A DNA stretch of 64,000 nt from Dicyema japonicum (GCA_011109175.1 RDEW01000033.1:62001-126000), one strand, 5' to 3'; positions 33,909 to 46,200 are shown, counted from the first letter of the stretch. The notes: generated by a model from the letters alone, not told the origin. Numbers and translations: made by a program.

Positions 33909-34538
33909 TTATAATTCCAAATTAGATGACTTTTCATGAAGAATACTCCGCCACTTTTCGATCAAATTGCAGATATGCGGACGGGCCATTTCAGAACACT
34001 CTTCCAATTTCTTTGGACTGATATAGGAAGAACATGTGCAACTAACAACTCGGCAGTCCACGTGTTCAAACACGAGAACAGCCAAATCTTCATCATCTTC
34101 AGCACCAAAGGCAGCTTCACCATCAATTTTGAAGCAGAAAGCAAGGAGGATGAACTTTGCGGGAACAGCAGAAGTCAACAGAGCGAGGGAAATTGAATTT
34201 ATGGCGCATGCCAGGATGTGAGGACCGTTGTGAAGTTCCTGTACGGAGATCTCGATATTGGAACCCGGAAACAAGTCCACAGCAATAACTTTAGAAAACA
34301 AATTTTTCAAAAAATTTTCAAGAAATAAACAACTTCTATCTGAAATTGGAGAAAAATTAACAATCAGATTAGCTTCTTGAGGATTATCAGAGTGAATTCT
34401 TCCCTCAAATGGACCTCGAATTGAACAGAACGACGCAGAGGAAGAATATGAAAAGTTATTTGATCCTTCGTTCAGTTTATTGTTTACAAACTCAAAGGAG
34501 AGATGTTCAGTGCCCACATCGTAGCCAAACATCCACAC
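33909..34538 (-). CDS. EXOSC5: RNA exosome ring subunit of RNase PH type, EXOSC5/Rrp46-like
   Basis: The single open frame of 209 codons has the RNase PH fold layout: NFSYSSSASFCSIRGPFEGR (the GS-xxx-GP-E strand pair), NLIVNFSPIS, then a helix, VDLFPGSNIEISVQELHNGP and HILACAINSISLALLTSAVP (DG-LLA-xxN---AL-DAGVP in the family). The C-terminal helix is KLEECSEMARPHICNLIEKW. Length and the ACAIN/LALLTSAVP pair fit EXOSC5/Rrp46 best; EXOSC4 or EXOSC6 are possible. As in animal ring subunits, the phosphate-binding residues of active RNase PH are not evident. It has no obvious intron, unlike its neighbours. Its start codon is 87 bp from that of ANKEF1, so the two may share a divergent promoter. 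Confidence 0.7.
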   Translation of the reverse strand: MWMFGYDVGTEHLSFEFVNNKLNEGSNNFSYSSSASFCSIRGPFEGRIHSDNPQEANLIVNFSPISDRSCLFLENFLKNLFSKVIAVDLFPGSNIEISVQELHNGPHILACAINSISLALLTSAVPAKFILLAFCFKIDGEAAFGAEDDEDLAVLVFEHVDCRVVSCTCSSYISPKKLEECSEMARPHICNLIEKWRSILHEKSSNLEL

Positions 34539-34625
34539 GTGCTTATTTAAAAAATAATAATTTTTATCATTTAAATTAAATAAATTTAAATTAATAAAAG
34601 TAACTAAGATACTCCAAATAAATAA
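34539..34625. promoter_or_regulatory. Short divergent promoter region, EXOSC5-like and ANKEF1
   Basis: Only 87 bp, almost all A/T, separates two divergent start codons. Both promoters and 5' UTRs must fit here or overlap coding sequence. No named motif is recognised. Confidence 0.45.
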
Positions 34626-37121
34626 ATGGATGACTTAAAAGACGTCCAAGCTGTGAAAATAATCCAATTCATAAAAGCCAAGGACTATGACAACATTGAA
34701 AAAATGTGTTCATTCGGAGTCCCCAATTTAATAAATGCCTGTGAACGAGGCCCGGAAGGAAAGACTCCATTAATTGCGGGTAATTTTATAGTTTATTTAA
34801 CAGCAACAATTGAAAATGACGAAGAAATGGTCAAATATTTGCTAGAAAATACAGCCCACCCAAACGTCCAGGACAATAAAGGACGGACACCGGCCATGTT
34901 TGCCATGAAATATGGCCATGTGGAATCTCTTAAATTACTGTTGGACGAAGAACAATGTAGGACCGATATTGTTGACTTTGATGGACGAGGTAAGGTGTAT
35001 AGATTTTTCAGGAATTTTTATTCTATGGTGTTTTGCCCACAGAAAGACACAGGAAATGCATTAAAATGGCATTGGAAAAATCTGCTGACCCAAACAACGT
35101 TGATAATAAAGGAATTCCAATTCTCCTATTTAGTTGTGAAAACGCGGCAGAAAATGAGGAGACATGTATGGAAATTTTAGCACAAGGAGCTGATCCAAAT
35201 AAAATTCATTTCAATGGGACTCCAGTTATGATATTTTCTAAAACTTCAGAGTGGGACTCGAAGGAGTGCCCTTATGGCTGCCTGTGAGTCTGGGAGTGTC
35301 AAGCTCGTTCATGCCTTGCTGGAGAAAAAAGCGAACCCAAACCTCTTGGATCACAAGGGTGAGGTAAAAGGTTTATTCAGGTCGAATGGCCGCTCATTTT
35401 GCAGCCAAAAATGGATATCTTGATATTTTGATGGTATTATCTGCGTACAACTGTGATTTTAATATTTTGGAGCATAAAACAAACAGAACAGCGATTCATT
35501 TGGCAGCAATAAATGGGCATGGTGCTTGCTGTCGTTTTATGGCTCAAAGAGGCATGATCACTTTTATAAGATTTAGGCTGTAATGCAAAACTGAAAGATT
35601 CTGAGGGATTGACAGCCAAGGTTTACGCCAAAGGGAAGAAGGCCTGTGTGAAAGAGGTGGGCAAGGCAGAACGATTTTACGCTAAAATCTCAAAAGCAGA
35701 GGCAGAGTTAAAACCGTGGATGGTTAAATTATATGATTGGTGGACGGCCAAGAACGAGCTTTTAGCTTATAAAATATCAAAATTTGACCCAAATCAAACA
35801 AAGTTGATTTCAGTTCCTGTCCTGGCGAATATTTTCGAAGAAATGGATGCTCCAGATTTCGACTCTGATGCTTTCCAACAGTGGATTGACGGTTTTGCTC
35901 AGCCCAGTCGTGACGAACGAATGATAAATTACGGCAACTTTTTGATTGGGAAGGGGATCATCAACAAACAGTTCCTCGCAGCCGCGTATGCTGACAAGAA
36001 AAAAAAGAAGAAACAAAAGCAGCCCAAACCCATGAAAAAACCGCCTTTCCAACTTCCTACAAAATTTTCTACCGAGCAAGAATCCAGAATAGTCTCGTAA
36101 TCGGAAAAATTAAAACTTAGTGATTATTTACAAACAGATACGAATCGTTTCGATAAAGACCACCCTCCAAACGATCCGTTGGAGGACGACAGTGCCTGGT
36201 ATATCGACACGGTCAGTCCCTCAAACGTGAGCATAAACTGGGCTGTGCGGGCTCAAGATATGGAAACTCTGAAAAAATGTTTCCTTGAAGGCAATCTAGT
36301 CGATAAGGTCGATCGGTTCTACAACACCCCTTTGATGGTCTCCTGCCACAACGGGGATCTAAAAATGGTCAAGTTTTTACTAGATCATGGGTTTTTATTA
36401 AAATAAATCTTCAGGGCTTCTTTAAATACGAGAGATAACATGAAATGGACACCTCTTCATCATGCCTGTCATTCTGGGCGCCTGGATCTTGTAACATACT
36501 TAGTTGAGGCTGGAGCAGATGTAAATGCGGTTAGCCTCAACGGAGGGACCCCAATAACACGTGCTATCGAATCATCAGCCTTTGATGTTGTTAAATATCT
36601 ATTGGAATCTGGCGGAATTAAGTTAAGAACTGAAACTCGACAAGGCAAAACTCCTCTGGAGCTCTCCTACGACTGGTCTGATCCAGAGTTGATTGCCTAC
36701 CTGAAAGAAAAGTTTGACAAACTTCCTCCAATCAAAAAGAATGCAAAGGCCAAGAAGGCTCCACCTAAAAAATCTCAAACAATAAAAACTGAGCTTCCTC
36801 AAGTTGCCTTGGTAGATTTTTCGTAATGTTACTTTTAAGGTCCGAAAGAAGACGAAAAAGAATCTTGGTATGGAATCCGCGTTTAAATTGACTTACAACC
36901 TTGAGAGGCCGCAATCTGTTTTGCAAAGAATGGAAGGCAACAATGACGGAATATTTTATGTTAAAAATGTCTGGAAAAAACAGATGACTACACGTGATTT
37001 GATTAAATACAGAGCAGAAAGGAGGCAGAGATATGGCTGGGAGGTGGATTTTGATGACTTTAAAATGCCATTTTCCAGAAATATTGCAAATAAATTAATT
37101 AACGTTGACACTAAAACTTAA
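34626..37121 (+). CDS. ANKEF1: ANKEF1, ankyrin repeat and EF-hand domain protein 1
   Basis: A ciliary/sperm-type protein with two blocks of ankyrin repeats around a central region related to EF-hands. The start is MDDLKDVQAVKIIQFIKAKD. Ankyrin units include NKGRTPAMFAMKYGHVESLK, RSALMAACESGSVKLVHALL, RMAAHFAAKNGYLDILMVL and NRTAIHLAAINGHGACC. The middle holds WWTAKNELLAYKISKFDPNQ and VLANIFEEMDAPDFDSDAFQ. The second block has NTPLMVSCHNGDLKMVKFLL and WTPLHHACHSGRLDLVTYLV. The tail reads RRQRYGWEVDFDDFKMPF. Introns of 22-28 nt restore the frame; one near 35552-35576 has GC-AG borders, and one near 34991 is about 53 nt. A Lys-rich linker (KKKKKKQKQPKPMKK) lies near 36000. The gene looks intact. 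Confidence 0.9.
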
Positions 37122-38398
37122 TATAAATTTAATAATTTTAACAAATTAATTTATGAAAAAATATAACTTCGAGATTATTAAAATTTAAGTCTGGAATAAT
37201 TTTAATTTAATTTAAGTGGTACTTTTAGGTGTATTCGGGTTAATAAATAAATTAAGCAATTGGTATGAAGGTTTGGGTATCGTGACGACATGTGGTAACT
37301 TGTTGTGGTGATGATCAGTGTCGTTTAGACATTAAAAAGAACTATTCGACCTTCCCTGACTAACCTGTTACTTCTATGGGATTGCTTTGTAATATTCATA
37401 TTCTCCCTTGTTACTTCTCTCTCGCAATATATTCTCTTTTTGCTCTCCTTTAACGATCCTTCAGCTAAAAGTTAACCTCTTAGTAAAAAGTAAAAGAATT
37501 ATTCAAAACCGGATTTGCTTTGTTTCAGGAAGTATGTTAACGACCACTTATTTGATTTCACAGTTTGCGGCCAATTATCTGATTCTACTGGATTAAAAAG
37601 ACAGTTCTCGTATAAATCTGAAATCCGAAAATAAATTACATTAAAAAACTAATGACGTGAATGTTGCAGTAATTGGAGTCATTTGCTGAAATAATTTTGA
37701 ATCTAATAAGGCTCCACGATTCTACTCTGTTTCATGGCCTCAGTAATACTTCACTGGGGAATTGGTCTTTCTACAGGGATTTGCACGCGATAAAAAAGAA
37801 ATAAGTCTAGAATAACCTTGATGTCTTGCCCCCTTTCTTCTTAACATAAAATGTGAGCTCGATATTTAAGTAGCGAAACATTACTACTTCTACGAAAGAG
37901 CATTATCATTTCACTGTCAAAAAATGAAGTCATTGATTGTATATTACTAAAGACTAACCAATAAGTATACGATGGTATCTAAACTTGAAGTTTTTGGGAA
38001 ACAAAAAAAAAAAAAATTATCGATTTAGTTGATGTTTCGGTTAGAAACAATTAACAAAACCATAATTAACTAGCAATCCTAAAAAAGTCACACAAAGGAA
38101 AATAATAATTTTCTAAATACGATAAATTTTTGCATTCTCGAAATTATTATAAAAAAAGTGACCTAGAAAATTTTAATCAATATATTCTAAAGATAATTAT
38201 TCGACAATTCTTTGTTTAGTGTGATTATTGGATATTTCTTAGGTCAAAGGAACACAAGTGCGTAAAAATATTAGTTATTCCGACCGAATATTAAATTTAG
38301 ACTTTTGAAAAGATAGACATTTAAGGTTTATTAATATTTATAATAAAACGTTTAACTACAAATATAAATAAATTTAATCAAATTCAAGCTGTTGTGGG
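37122..38398. other. Intergenic, AT-rich, no gene seen
   Basis: About 1.3 kb between two plus-strand genes, with an A15 run near 38003. I found no exon or transposon family. Confidence 0.45.
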
Positions 38399-40742
38399 AT
38401 GTTTTCTTCCCTTTTAAAGAGGACAAAAATATCATGCTCCTCCGAACGTTATTTGTAATCCAACCAATTTTAAATTTAGTCAACTTATCCAATTTCTCTC
38501 AAACGATAAGATTTATTCCTCAGACCAGGTCTCTACGGCACTTCTGGAAGCCGTCCAGTGCTACATTTGGGGTTCCAAACAGGACGACTCCCTTTCATCG
38601 TTAAATAAACTATTTAAATTAGACATTTCATGCAATACAGTATATTAGTCACGATGCATAATCTGCTACTAAAATCCCCAGAATACGTGGAAATCTCCGT
38701 CTCTGTTTTGCAGTCTATGAGCATTTTTTTCGAAAGTGTCTCCAACAAGCAAATGATTTGTACCGTTTCTGTTGATTTTAGATTTACTACTCTCCAACAA
38801 CACGATCAATGATCTAATATCTTTCCAATTCAACTTTTCAATCTCTGAGGTACCCACGTGTTTGATCACTTGGGTTAGGTTGTGAATAATTACGTTGTCT
38901 TCCTCAAAGTGTTGTCCCTTCATCTTTCCATAAACACTATTGGTTTCTTTTTTAACGAAACTGACGATTTTCCCTTATTTAACGAATCTATTCGATTCTT
39001 TAACTATCCAGAAGTCATGATTCAGACAATTATTCAGCACGTGGTTCTTAACATCGTCACAGGTACCCCACATGTGGTAGAACCTTCAGTTCCCGACCCA
39101 AATATGATCGAATATCTGCTCAAAACCTCTTTTCCCACATATTTAGGGGGACTGACACGTTTTTTGAAGAATGGAATCATCGCCAGCGCGTGTCTTATGA
39201 ACAACAAGTCCCCAAAGAAGACGTTTTTGATTTTCATGGACCAGTTGTGTTTTATTGATGATGTAATGACAATGTCCACCACAGAAATATCAGACTTAAC
39301 TATCCGCTACTTCAACGAACGAGTATTTGTTCCACTTGTTATGTATTCGCTAATCGAACCCAAGGTTTGTCCTCAATTATTTTCTGTTATAAAGTTAATT
39401 AAACTTAACATTTGCAGATTCCCCCATTTTATTGTCATAACATAGCCATGTTACTACCACCTAATTTGCATTGTCCTCTTATATTGACATTTTATTAACA
39501 AAACATACTACTCTTTCAATGATTATCTTCAATATTATCCTTTTTATGATTTTTATTGTTCTCTTGTATTTGAATTTCAGTAAACCTTGTTTCTTGTCGT
39601 ATTTGCTGTTTGAATGCACCCTTTCTATTTGAATATCTGCTAAAACCTCTTTTCGCACATATTTGCTAGTTTCATATATTTTACATTGTTGTTTAATTTG
39701 CAGAAATTACCCTACATTTCTCCAAGTTGTGCTTTGATTGTGCTCTTACTGGTTACTTTGTTTTAATTATTTTAGACGCTGATTAATGTAACCTGTGAGA
39801 AATTCAGAGAAATCGTATCGAGTGCGCTAGTTTTCGAGAACTTCGAGATCTTCGACACTGTATAAGCCCTTTCCTAACATTCAGCTGCCCATCGACCGTT
39901 GGATTTACTCAGAAATGGCCGATACCCAAAATTCCTATAGTCAACAAAAATTGTATTTTTAGTATTATATCTCAGTCCCTTCATCGGCGTTGTCATACAA
40001 CACGTGGCCAGCAGTAATGACCTCCTAGCTAACGTTTCTGCTAACATCATCGTTTATCTGTTCAAAGAAACCTCCGTATTTTCTAGTTTAGTTTTTATTT
40101 TATCGCTCAGGGGGAAACCAGGAGACTGAGCATGTCAAGACGATGATTGCCAACATGACAGAGAATATTATCGAAGAAGCGACCTCCCGTGGTCGTTTAT
40201 CCTCTAACCCTTAGAGAGTATGTGTACTCCGAATTTACTGCGTTTGTGTAGCATGATATATTTTGCTGCCAAGAAGTGTGTGGATGAAGTATACAGGCTA
40301 TACCGTAATTTTTGCGAGGAACTCGAAAAAGCGGATAAGGTCAGCTTTTGCAGCATTTTCAGGGGAATAAAAACTTTTGGACCGTTTTTTACCGCCATTT
40401 TATCTACTACGAGTCCCAAAATTTCGTTGATGTGAAATATGAGGAACCTCTCTCCTCGGTTTGTGATGACGACATCAGCGAACAGTCATCACTGGAAGAG
40501 GAAGTCATAGATTTGGTTGAACTCTGTGTTTTATTGAGTTCTGTCGGCGATTTCTTGTTCTCAGGGATTACTGCCTTTTCCTCGGCATTATAACACCCCA
40601 CAACCACATTTCTAAGAAAAAGTACATAAAGAACCAGTTTGTGGAGAAAGGTTGGAGGAAGCACTCATTTTTAGAAGATCTTCGAGTTCTTCAGGCAGTG
40701 GTCCTCGACAATGATATGTACTGCCTGTTTCCATATATGTAG
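38399..40742 (+). CDS. CLEC16A: CLEC16A/Ema, endosome and autophagy protein
   Basis: CLEC16A (Drosophila ema) acts on endosomal maturation and mitophagy. The start MFSSLLKRTKISCSSERY is followed, after a 25-nt intron, by FQLIQFLSNDKIYSSDQVST and ALLEAVQCYIWGSKQDDS, matching LLVETIRSITEILIWGDQNDS. YVEISVSVLQSMSIFFESVS, a 22-nt intron and LLLSNNTINDLISFQFNFS follow. The FPL-domain core is VNNYVVFLKVLSLHLSINTI and then FNESIRFFNYPEVMIQTIIQ. RYFNERVFVPLVMYSLIEPK ends an exon. After an unusually long intron (about 39365-39706) comes LPYISPSCALIVLLL, a 24-nt intron, TLINVTCEKFREIVSSALVF, and LSPFIGVVIQHVASSN. The C-terminal half (40130-40742, CSMIYFAAKKCVDEVYRLYR and the last residues before the TAG) aligns poorly with the family and could be mis-joined. 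Confidence 0.8.
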
Positions 40743-41164
40743 CCATTAGGAACCAGCACATGGTTTATTCAGTAAGGAATAACTTTGTGCTGATTTTAAA
40801 AACCGACCAAAATAACGACTTCATTGTTTCCCAATCTTTGTTTGTGATGGTTTGGGTTTTTTGTTGAAATAGAACTTGGACGTGAGGAGAGTAAATAATC
40901 GAGTGCTTTTGCTAAAGTCCGTAGGATTGAATCAAGTTTGATGGTGGAATATTTTTCAGAACAGCATTGAGTTGATGTTTGAGAGTCCAATCGCCTGTTC
41001 AACGGCGATGGCAATGTTTTCTGGGGAGATTCAGAGACTTAAGCCCGTGGCGAAGTTGTTGATAGGATCTCTGCTTGCGGAAGCCTACGGTGGATAGTGT
41101 TTGTTTATGTTTAGATGATATTTTTGAAAGAATGTATGATTATTATTTGTAATTTTTATTTTAT

Positions 41165-41240
41165 TGTGTTGAAGTGCAGTTAAGGGCTACATGGCCATTC
41201 AAGCTCACTAAATTAAGTGCTCTTTAACTGTTTAGGGTTA
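41165..41240 (+). mobile_element. YLDD-type LINE, 3' end only
   Basis: ATGGCCATTCAAGCT followed by CACTAAATTAAGTGCT and TTTAACTGTTTA matches the last codons and 3' UTR of the copy ending near 28290 and the ATGGCCATTCAGATGCC end at 14183-14199. Confidence 0.6.
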
Positions 41241-41371
41241 TATTCTGTTTTTGAATACCAGTTGTGACAAGATCATGTATAAAAAAACTGTCAAATGTCA
41301 TCTAACTAAATGACCCTAGGTTCTAACAAACTCTGGAATCTGTTCCGCCATGATTTTCTGGGAGTACCCCT

Positions 41372-41600
41372 TTAATCACTGAGTCTCGTAATTTTTAAAA
41401 ACTTACTGTAAGATATAATTAAACAAAATATTGAAATGACTAAAATTGTTAAAGACCGTCCTGGTTTTAAGATTGGTTGCATATCGGATAATTTCCATAG
41501 GGTGGGAATGGAGTTCCTGATGATGGAGAGGCTGAAAATTTGGGTGAGGGCCATAATAGCATAAGGTTCTATCTTCTTCGACAATATTGTAGGGATACTA
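41372..41600 (-). mobile_element. APE-type LINE, N-terminal RT fragment
   Basis: On the minus strand ALTQIFSLSIIRNSIPTLWK is followed by LSDMQPILKPGRS, the usual FNLSL-xx-IP-xWK-xxI-PI-KPG block of jockey/CR1-type reverse transcriptases. KFLKI follows in place of SKLLE. Confidence 0.65.
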
Positions 41601-41960
41601 TCTGCCGCTGGAGTGGGACGATTTTTGGTTTTGAATCACCTTCTGCACGTCATTCATAGGAAGATTATTTGTCGTTGCGTCGCGTTTAAGTTTGATGGAA
41701 AAAATGGAAGGATTCTCAATTTTCTGGTGAGGGAAAAAACTCATGGAATAATTAATTTTTTCATGTTGATCGAATGCCTTTTACAGGAATTTCCGTGAAG
41801 GATAATGAGGAATACCAGCTGATAAATAGATCCTTGAAAATCAATATATTGATCATTTTTTGAATGAGAATTCAAGAATTTGCATATTACCAAACTATGT
41901 CAAGAATAAAAAATTACAATTGAACGCCTTAACCGGACCATTACAAGGAATTTATCGAAA

Positions 41961-42160
41961 ATGTTGAACTTTAATGACGAGAAACGCTGGATAAAACACA
42001 TTCGAAAGGTTTTGTTTTTGTATATTCAAACGACTCATTCATCTACAGGTAAATTAGATTTTCAATTTTTTAGGTGTTAGTCATTTCCAAAGATATCGAG
42101 ATATTCCTGGAAACACTGTTGTGCAATCAGATTTCACAAAAACAAGAAAGTTATTATTAT
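41961..42160 (+). pseudogene. Possible histone-fold fragment (NC2-alpha/DRAP1-like), cut by a repeat
   Basis: MLNFNDEKRWIKHIRK, an intron-like stretch, and then VLVISKDIEIFLETLLCNQI resemble the RIKKIM...VPVIISRALELFLESLL pattern of NC2-alpha and related histone-fold proteins. The middle of helix 1 is not found, and the reading ends where a TTATTATTATT stretch and a dispersed repeat begin. It is a weak call. Confidence 0.25.
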
Positions 42161-42175
42161 TATTTATTAACCCCG
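42150..42175 (+). repeat. TTA microsatellite
   Basis: A short run of TTATTATTATTATT lies at the left border of the dispersed repeat region. Similar runs are seen at 21988 and near 51970. Confidence 0.5.
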
Positions 42176-42293
42176 GATACATCGAGAAAGAAGTTAAAGT
42201 AAACAACTAATTAAGTGCATCCAGTTTCCACTTCTACAGAAACAGAGTCCATCCGGAATCAGCATAAAGGGTAAGACGTCCATTACATGCAGT

Positions 42294-42418
42294 TGTGAAA
42301 ACCCCTCCAGTGGAGTGGGGAAGAGCAAATGATCCTTTTTCATGCCGGCCTGGCACTGGGCGTCACCTAGACAGGTGGATCACATGACGCCACTCTATTA
42401 GGAAAAAAGAGGAGGAAC
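42294..42418 (+). repeat. Dispersed repeat, copy A
   Basis: About 120 bp is nearly identical in inverted orientation to 61161-61286. Shared words include ACCCCTCCAGTGGAGTGGGG, GAGCAAATGATCC, TGCCGGCCTGGCACTGG and AGACAGGTGGATCACATGAC. A diverged copy is at 1936-2010. The GC content is much higher than the flanks. It has no coding frame I can support; it may be the 5' region of a LINE or a short non-autonomous element. Confidence 0.8.
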
Positions 42419-43228
42419 AGACAAGCAAGCAGAAAATTTAAACCAATTAACCACGCAGCACCAAAGTTCTAATATAGATGAATTGGAATTTCAAGAAAAA
42501 TCCAAAACTCATAAGGGTTTTTCGATGTTATTTATTACCAAAGATGGTGAATTCCAGTTTAACTTTGAGTGAGTGAATTGACAGTCTTCATATAAAAGAA
42601 TGAATAGAAAGATGAGAGTGGATCGATCTAAGTAAATCACACATAAACCAAAGAAAAGAACGATAAGTCAAGAACACTTTCAATGTCTTGGATTAATTAA
42701 CATTAATGTTCTTACTTCTTAAATTCAAGTTAGTTCTGCCTAAGGTGTGTTTAAGTAATGAAATCATTACCTACTCCTTGTCGGAAGGGCGATGTTTTTA
42801 TTGATGTTGGGTCGCTATGAAGACTAACTGGATAAGCCTTCTCGGCCATCACAGCTTCTGAGCGAAGCAAATCATCTGAGTTTCTCGAGGAAGATCAGGG
42901 ATTTGCTGCTTATAGTTCCAGTTATCTGACAGCAAAGTATAGCGGTCAAGGAGTATTCTATACTAATTTTCCTAGCTCTCTACTTTCTCTGCAACAGCCT
43001 TTACCAAGCTCCCAATGATGTTAATGAGAATAGAAAGTCTACATATGACCATCTAAACTAACAGTTTCCCCATCTCAATGGAAAGATAAATTAAAAGATT
43101 TATTAGAATCGATAGACTTATAGACAATAATTTTATATAAACATATTTTAAGTTATCACTAGAAATTATATCGCCGTCTAGAATCCTGCAACTCACCTTA
43201 GTCAACTTTTCATAATACTGCAAATCAA
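42419..43228. other. No gene seen
   Basis: AT-rich sequence downstream of the repeat and of the DOCK gene's 3' end. A short open stretch near 42440-42570 (NIDELEFQEKSKTHKGFSML) has no recognisable family. Confidence 0.4.
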
Positions 43229-46200
43229 TTAACTATTAACCTCAGGACCGAGATATTCATGTAAGACGTTTACGATGTCTCTGTACCCTTCAATAATCAT
43301 TGATCTCAAAATGTCCTCAAAATTCACGTGTTTTGAATAAACTTCTATCAAAAGTCCAGAATATTCAACAAAAAGGCTAAATATTTCACAATAAACTACC
43401 AATAACTATTTTTTAATTTTTCGACAAAAATCCTGTCAAATTTATCAACATATTCTGTGGACAAGAATTCCTTGGCGTATTGCATAGGTCCAGCATTGAC
43501 CTAAACTTAAAGTAGTTCAGCACCTTAACGAGGACTGACCCCTGCAGCAAATTCTCAACCATAATAGGATCTGGGTCCTTTGCCACTACGAGAGATTGAA
43601 TTTTTTCTATTTGCTCGTTTAATCCCTCGATAGCGCATTCGATAGGTGAGTAAAATATTTTTTCCGTTTCTGCTACCGGAATTTGCTTTTTCAAATATGG
43701 AAAGGAAAATTTGGCTTGAAATTTACTCAGAAAATACTTTCATAAAATATCCTCGTTTTAGCTGTAAATTGTACCAAAAGACCTGACGATCTTTCTTTCT
43801 TGGTTAAAGGATGACGAAAGTCAGCATAAAACGAATCAATATTTAAGTTATTTCGCTCGGCAATATCAAACGCTGATTTTTGTGGGTCACTGCTACGACG
43901 AAAATTGAAATTTTGTCATCGACGCACAAATTATCAGTCTAAAATTAAATTTTAAAATACCAAATTCACGGAATTTACCACACAATATTCGATATTTCCG
44001 TATTTAACCTTTACTTGGTCGACTATTAGATCTGTAAATTCTGTGGTGCATAAATTGCTTTTGCAGATATATTCGTCCTCATTTTGTATCTCCTTTCCTT
44101 TTACGGCGAACCAATAATAAAAACAGGGTTCGTCAATAAATCCTGGAGGCCATTGCTTTTATGAAGCTTTTTAAAAGTTGATAGCAGCAATTCGGTGCAC
44201 ACAACAACGTTCTAATCAGAAATAATTTACGAATCGTTTAACCTCATAATCACCACATCTTTCATGTTCAGAGATTTCCAGTTTTATAATATCAGCTGCA
44301 AATTGGTAGTATCCAAGGTTTATTATGAGCAGGTAAGCTTCTCTGAGGTTATTACAAAATTTTTCGGAAAGTCTGATCAAAACCTCGTCATCTTCCGTCG
44401 AAAAACGGGTGTAAAACTCATTTTCCGTATTTGGGGCTAATTTTGTTAGTTCGCTGACAGAAAAATGATTATTTTGACTAAGCAAGCAATTAGCAGCCAC
44501 AGCAGAAGCTTGAAGGTAGCAGAAAGCGGCCTAAATTGGAAAATGATTCAAATACTTCTAAAGTGGATTTCTCACTCAAATAAAGACGGGCAATCTCCTG
44601 CAAATAGAATATTTTGTAATTCGGAATATCACGATAGGACTCAGCAAGCCCATAAAACACATCAATAAGTTTATTTTTATCTGGTGATTCAGATCTTTTA
44701 AGTTCCGTCGATTTTAACAACATTATAATTCGGTTAGCAATTCTCTCAACTTTCTAGAAAGTAAATATATTTTATTTACTTCCAACGGATGAACTTGGTC
44801 CACTGCAGTACGAAGAAGACAGTCAATGCAGTAGTAAATATGAGAAAAGTCGTCCACACTGGTTTCATCGATAATACGGGAAAACGCCAGGCTGAGTTGT
44901 ACACCCAAACGAGAGCACATAATGCTACTATTGGATATGCAATCCGCAGAAAACATTGAAATGATAAAGCCAATGGAACTAAGGCAAATTTCCCAGGACG
45001 TGGAGAATAAGCATTTTGAAACCAGAAAATAAAATCAATATGAAACCTCATAACAGACTTTTTGGCACAGTTCTGTGTCTCCCGTATAGATATATAAGGG
45101 GTGGGCTTTTATTAGAAATCCCAGAGAAGTAAGGACGTGTTGTTGCACAGCCAAATCGAATATTGGGGATAACATCAAGAAATAAACGGAGATCAATTTT
45201 AGGAAGACGTTTTCGGTGACCTAAATTTGTGAATTTACTTAAAACTGCGTCAACGTTGATAAAAATTTGCAGTAAAATGTCCTGAATTATAATGCATACA
45301 TTCATAAGTTCCCATCGAGCTTTCAACGACTCATTTAAGATGGATTCTGGAGAATATTAGAGAATATGGAACCTGAATGCGAATCATTATTAAACTCGGC
45401 ATTAAATCGTATACTATATATTATTAAATATTATCAAACTTTATCCAATTCGGTCCCCAAAGCGACCGAGAAAAGAAATCCACAATAAATCTAAATTACA
45501 AGCGTTTAATTACTCGGATAAACTAAAAAAGTTTTCTTGCTGCTTGTGAGACAGCGAAACAAAATACTTGGAAAGCTTATCTAAATATCAATAAGAGATT
45601 ATAGACCATTCGGAAAGTTCTTTAGCACAAAGAGATAACAAAAAATTATTTTCCGAGCCTCATCGTCAGTAAAGGCGACTCTAGATCTTGTAAAAAAACG
45701 GAAATTTGCTTACGTTGTGCTGGAAGTGGAATATATAGTCTTAAGTGTAACATCAGTCATGGTCATGCTGGCCCAAGTATCATTGAGAGCTTATATAAGA
45801 TTAAAAGATTACTTTGTTTGGAAGTGGAGACAGTTTTCTTCGAAAAAATTGGTATAAAATGAGTTTCAGTCAGGTTTATCGTCATTGTAACAAAAACAGA
45901 ATATAAATCTGCAATTATTCGCTTCTAAAAGGTTATTTGGAACATTACATCATCTGAAAGTGATTCTCGACTGTCAAGAATTTTAAAGTAATCGTGGAGA
46001 ACTTGTATAATCGAAGATCGGTTAGTACTGACCTCCATTAGTAGAATTCTCAGAGTTTCAATCAAAAAAGTGGATGAAAAGGCATTTGAAGTCTTGGACA
46101 TGTCAAATGGGAGATCAGTCGAAAGTTTGAATTTGTCATACAACACAATCCATTTATTAATGGAGCTCTGCTAATTTAGTTATGCAAATACATTCTGATT

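Noticed and set aside
35014-35043. Early acceptor giving a 22-nt intron in ANKEF1 near 34991
   Set aside because: The 22-nt choice throws the following ankyrin repeat out of frame; the later acceptor (about 53 nt) keeps HRKCIKMALEKSADPN in frame.
37122-38398. Search for a CRISPR-like array or tandem repeat array
   Set aside because: Only simple A/T runs are present; no regularly spaced repeats here or elsewhere in the window.
44776-45051. Hydrophobic minus-strand frame resembling a membrane protein
   Set aside because: It is an alternative frame of the DOCK gene, whose conserved frame in this region is the other one.
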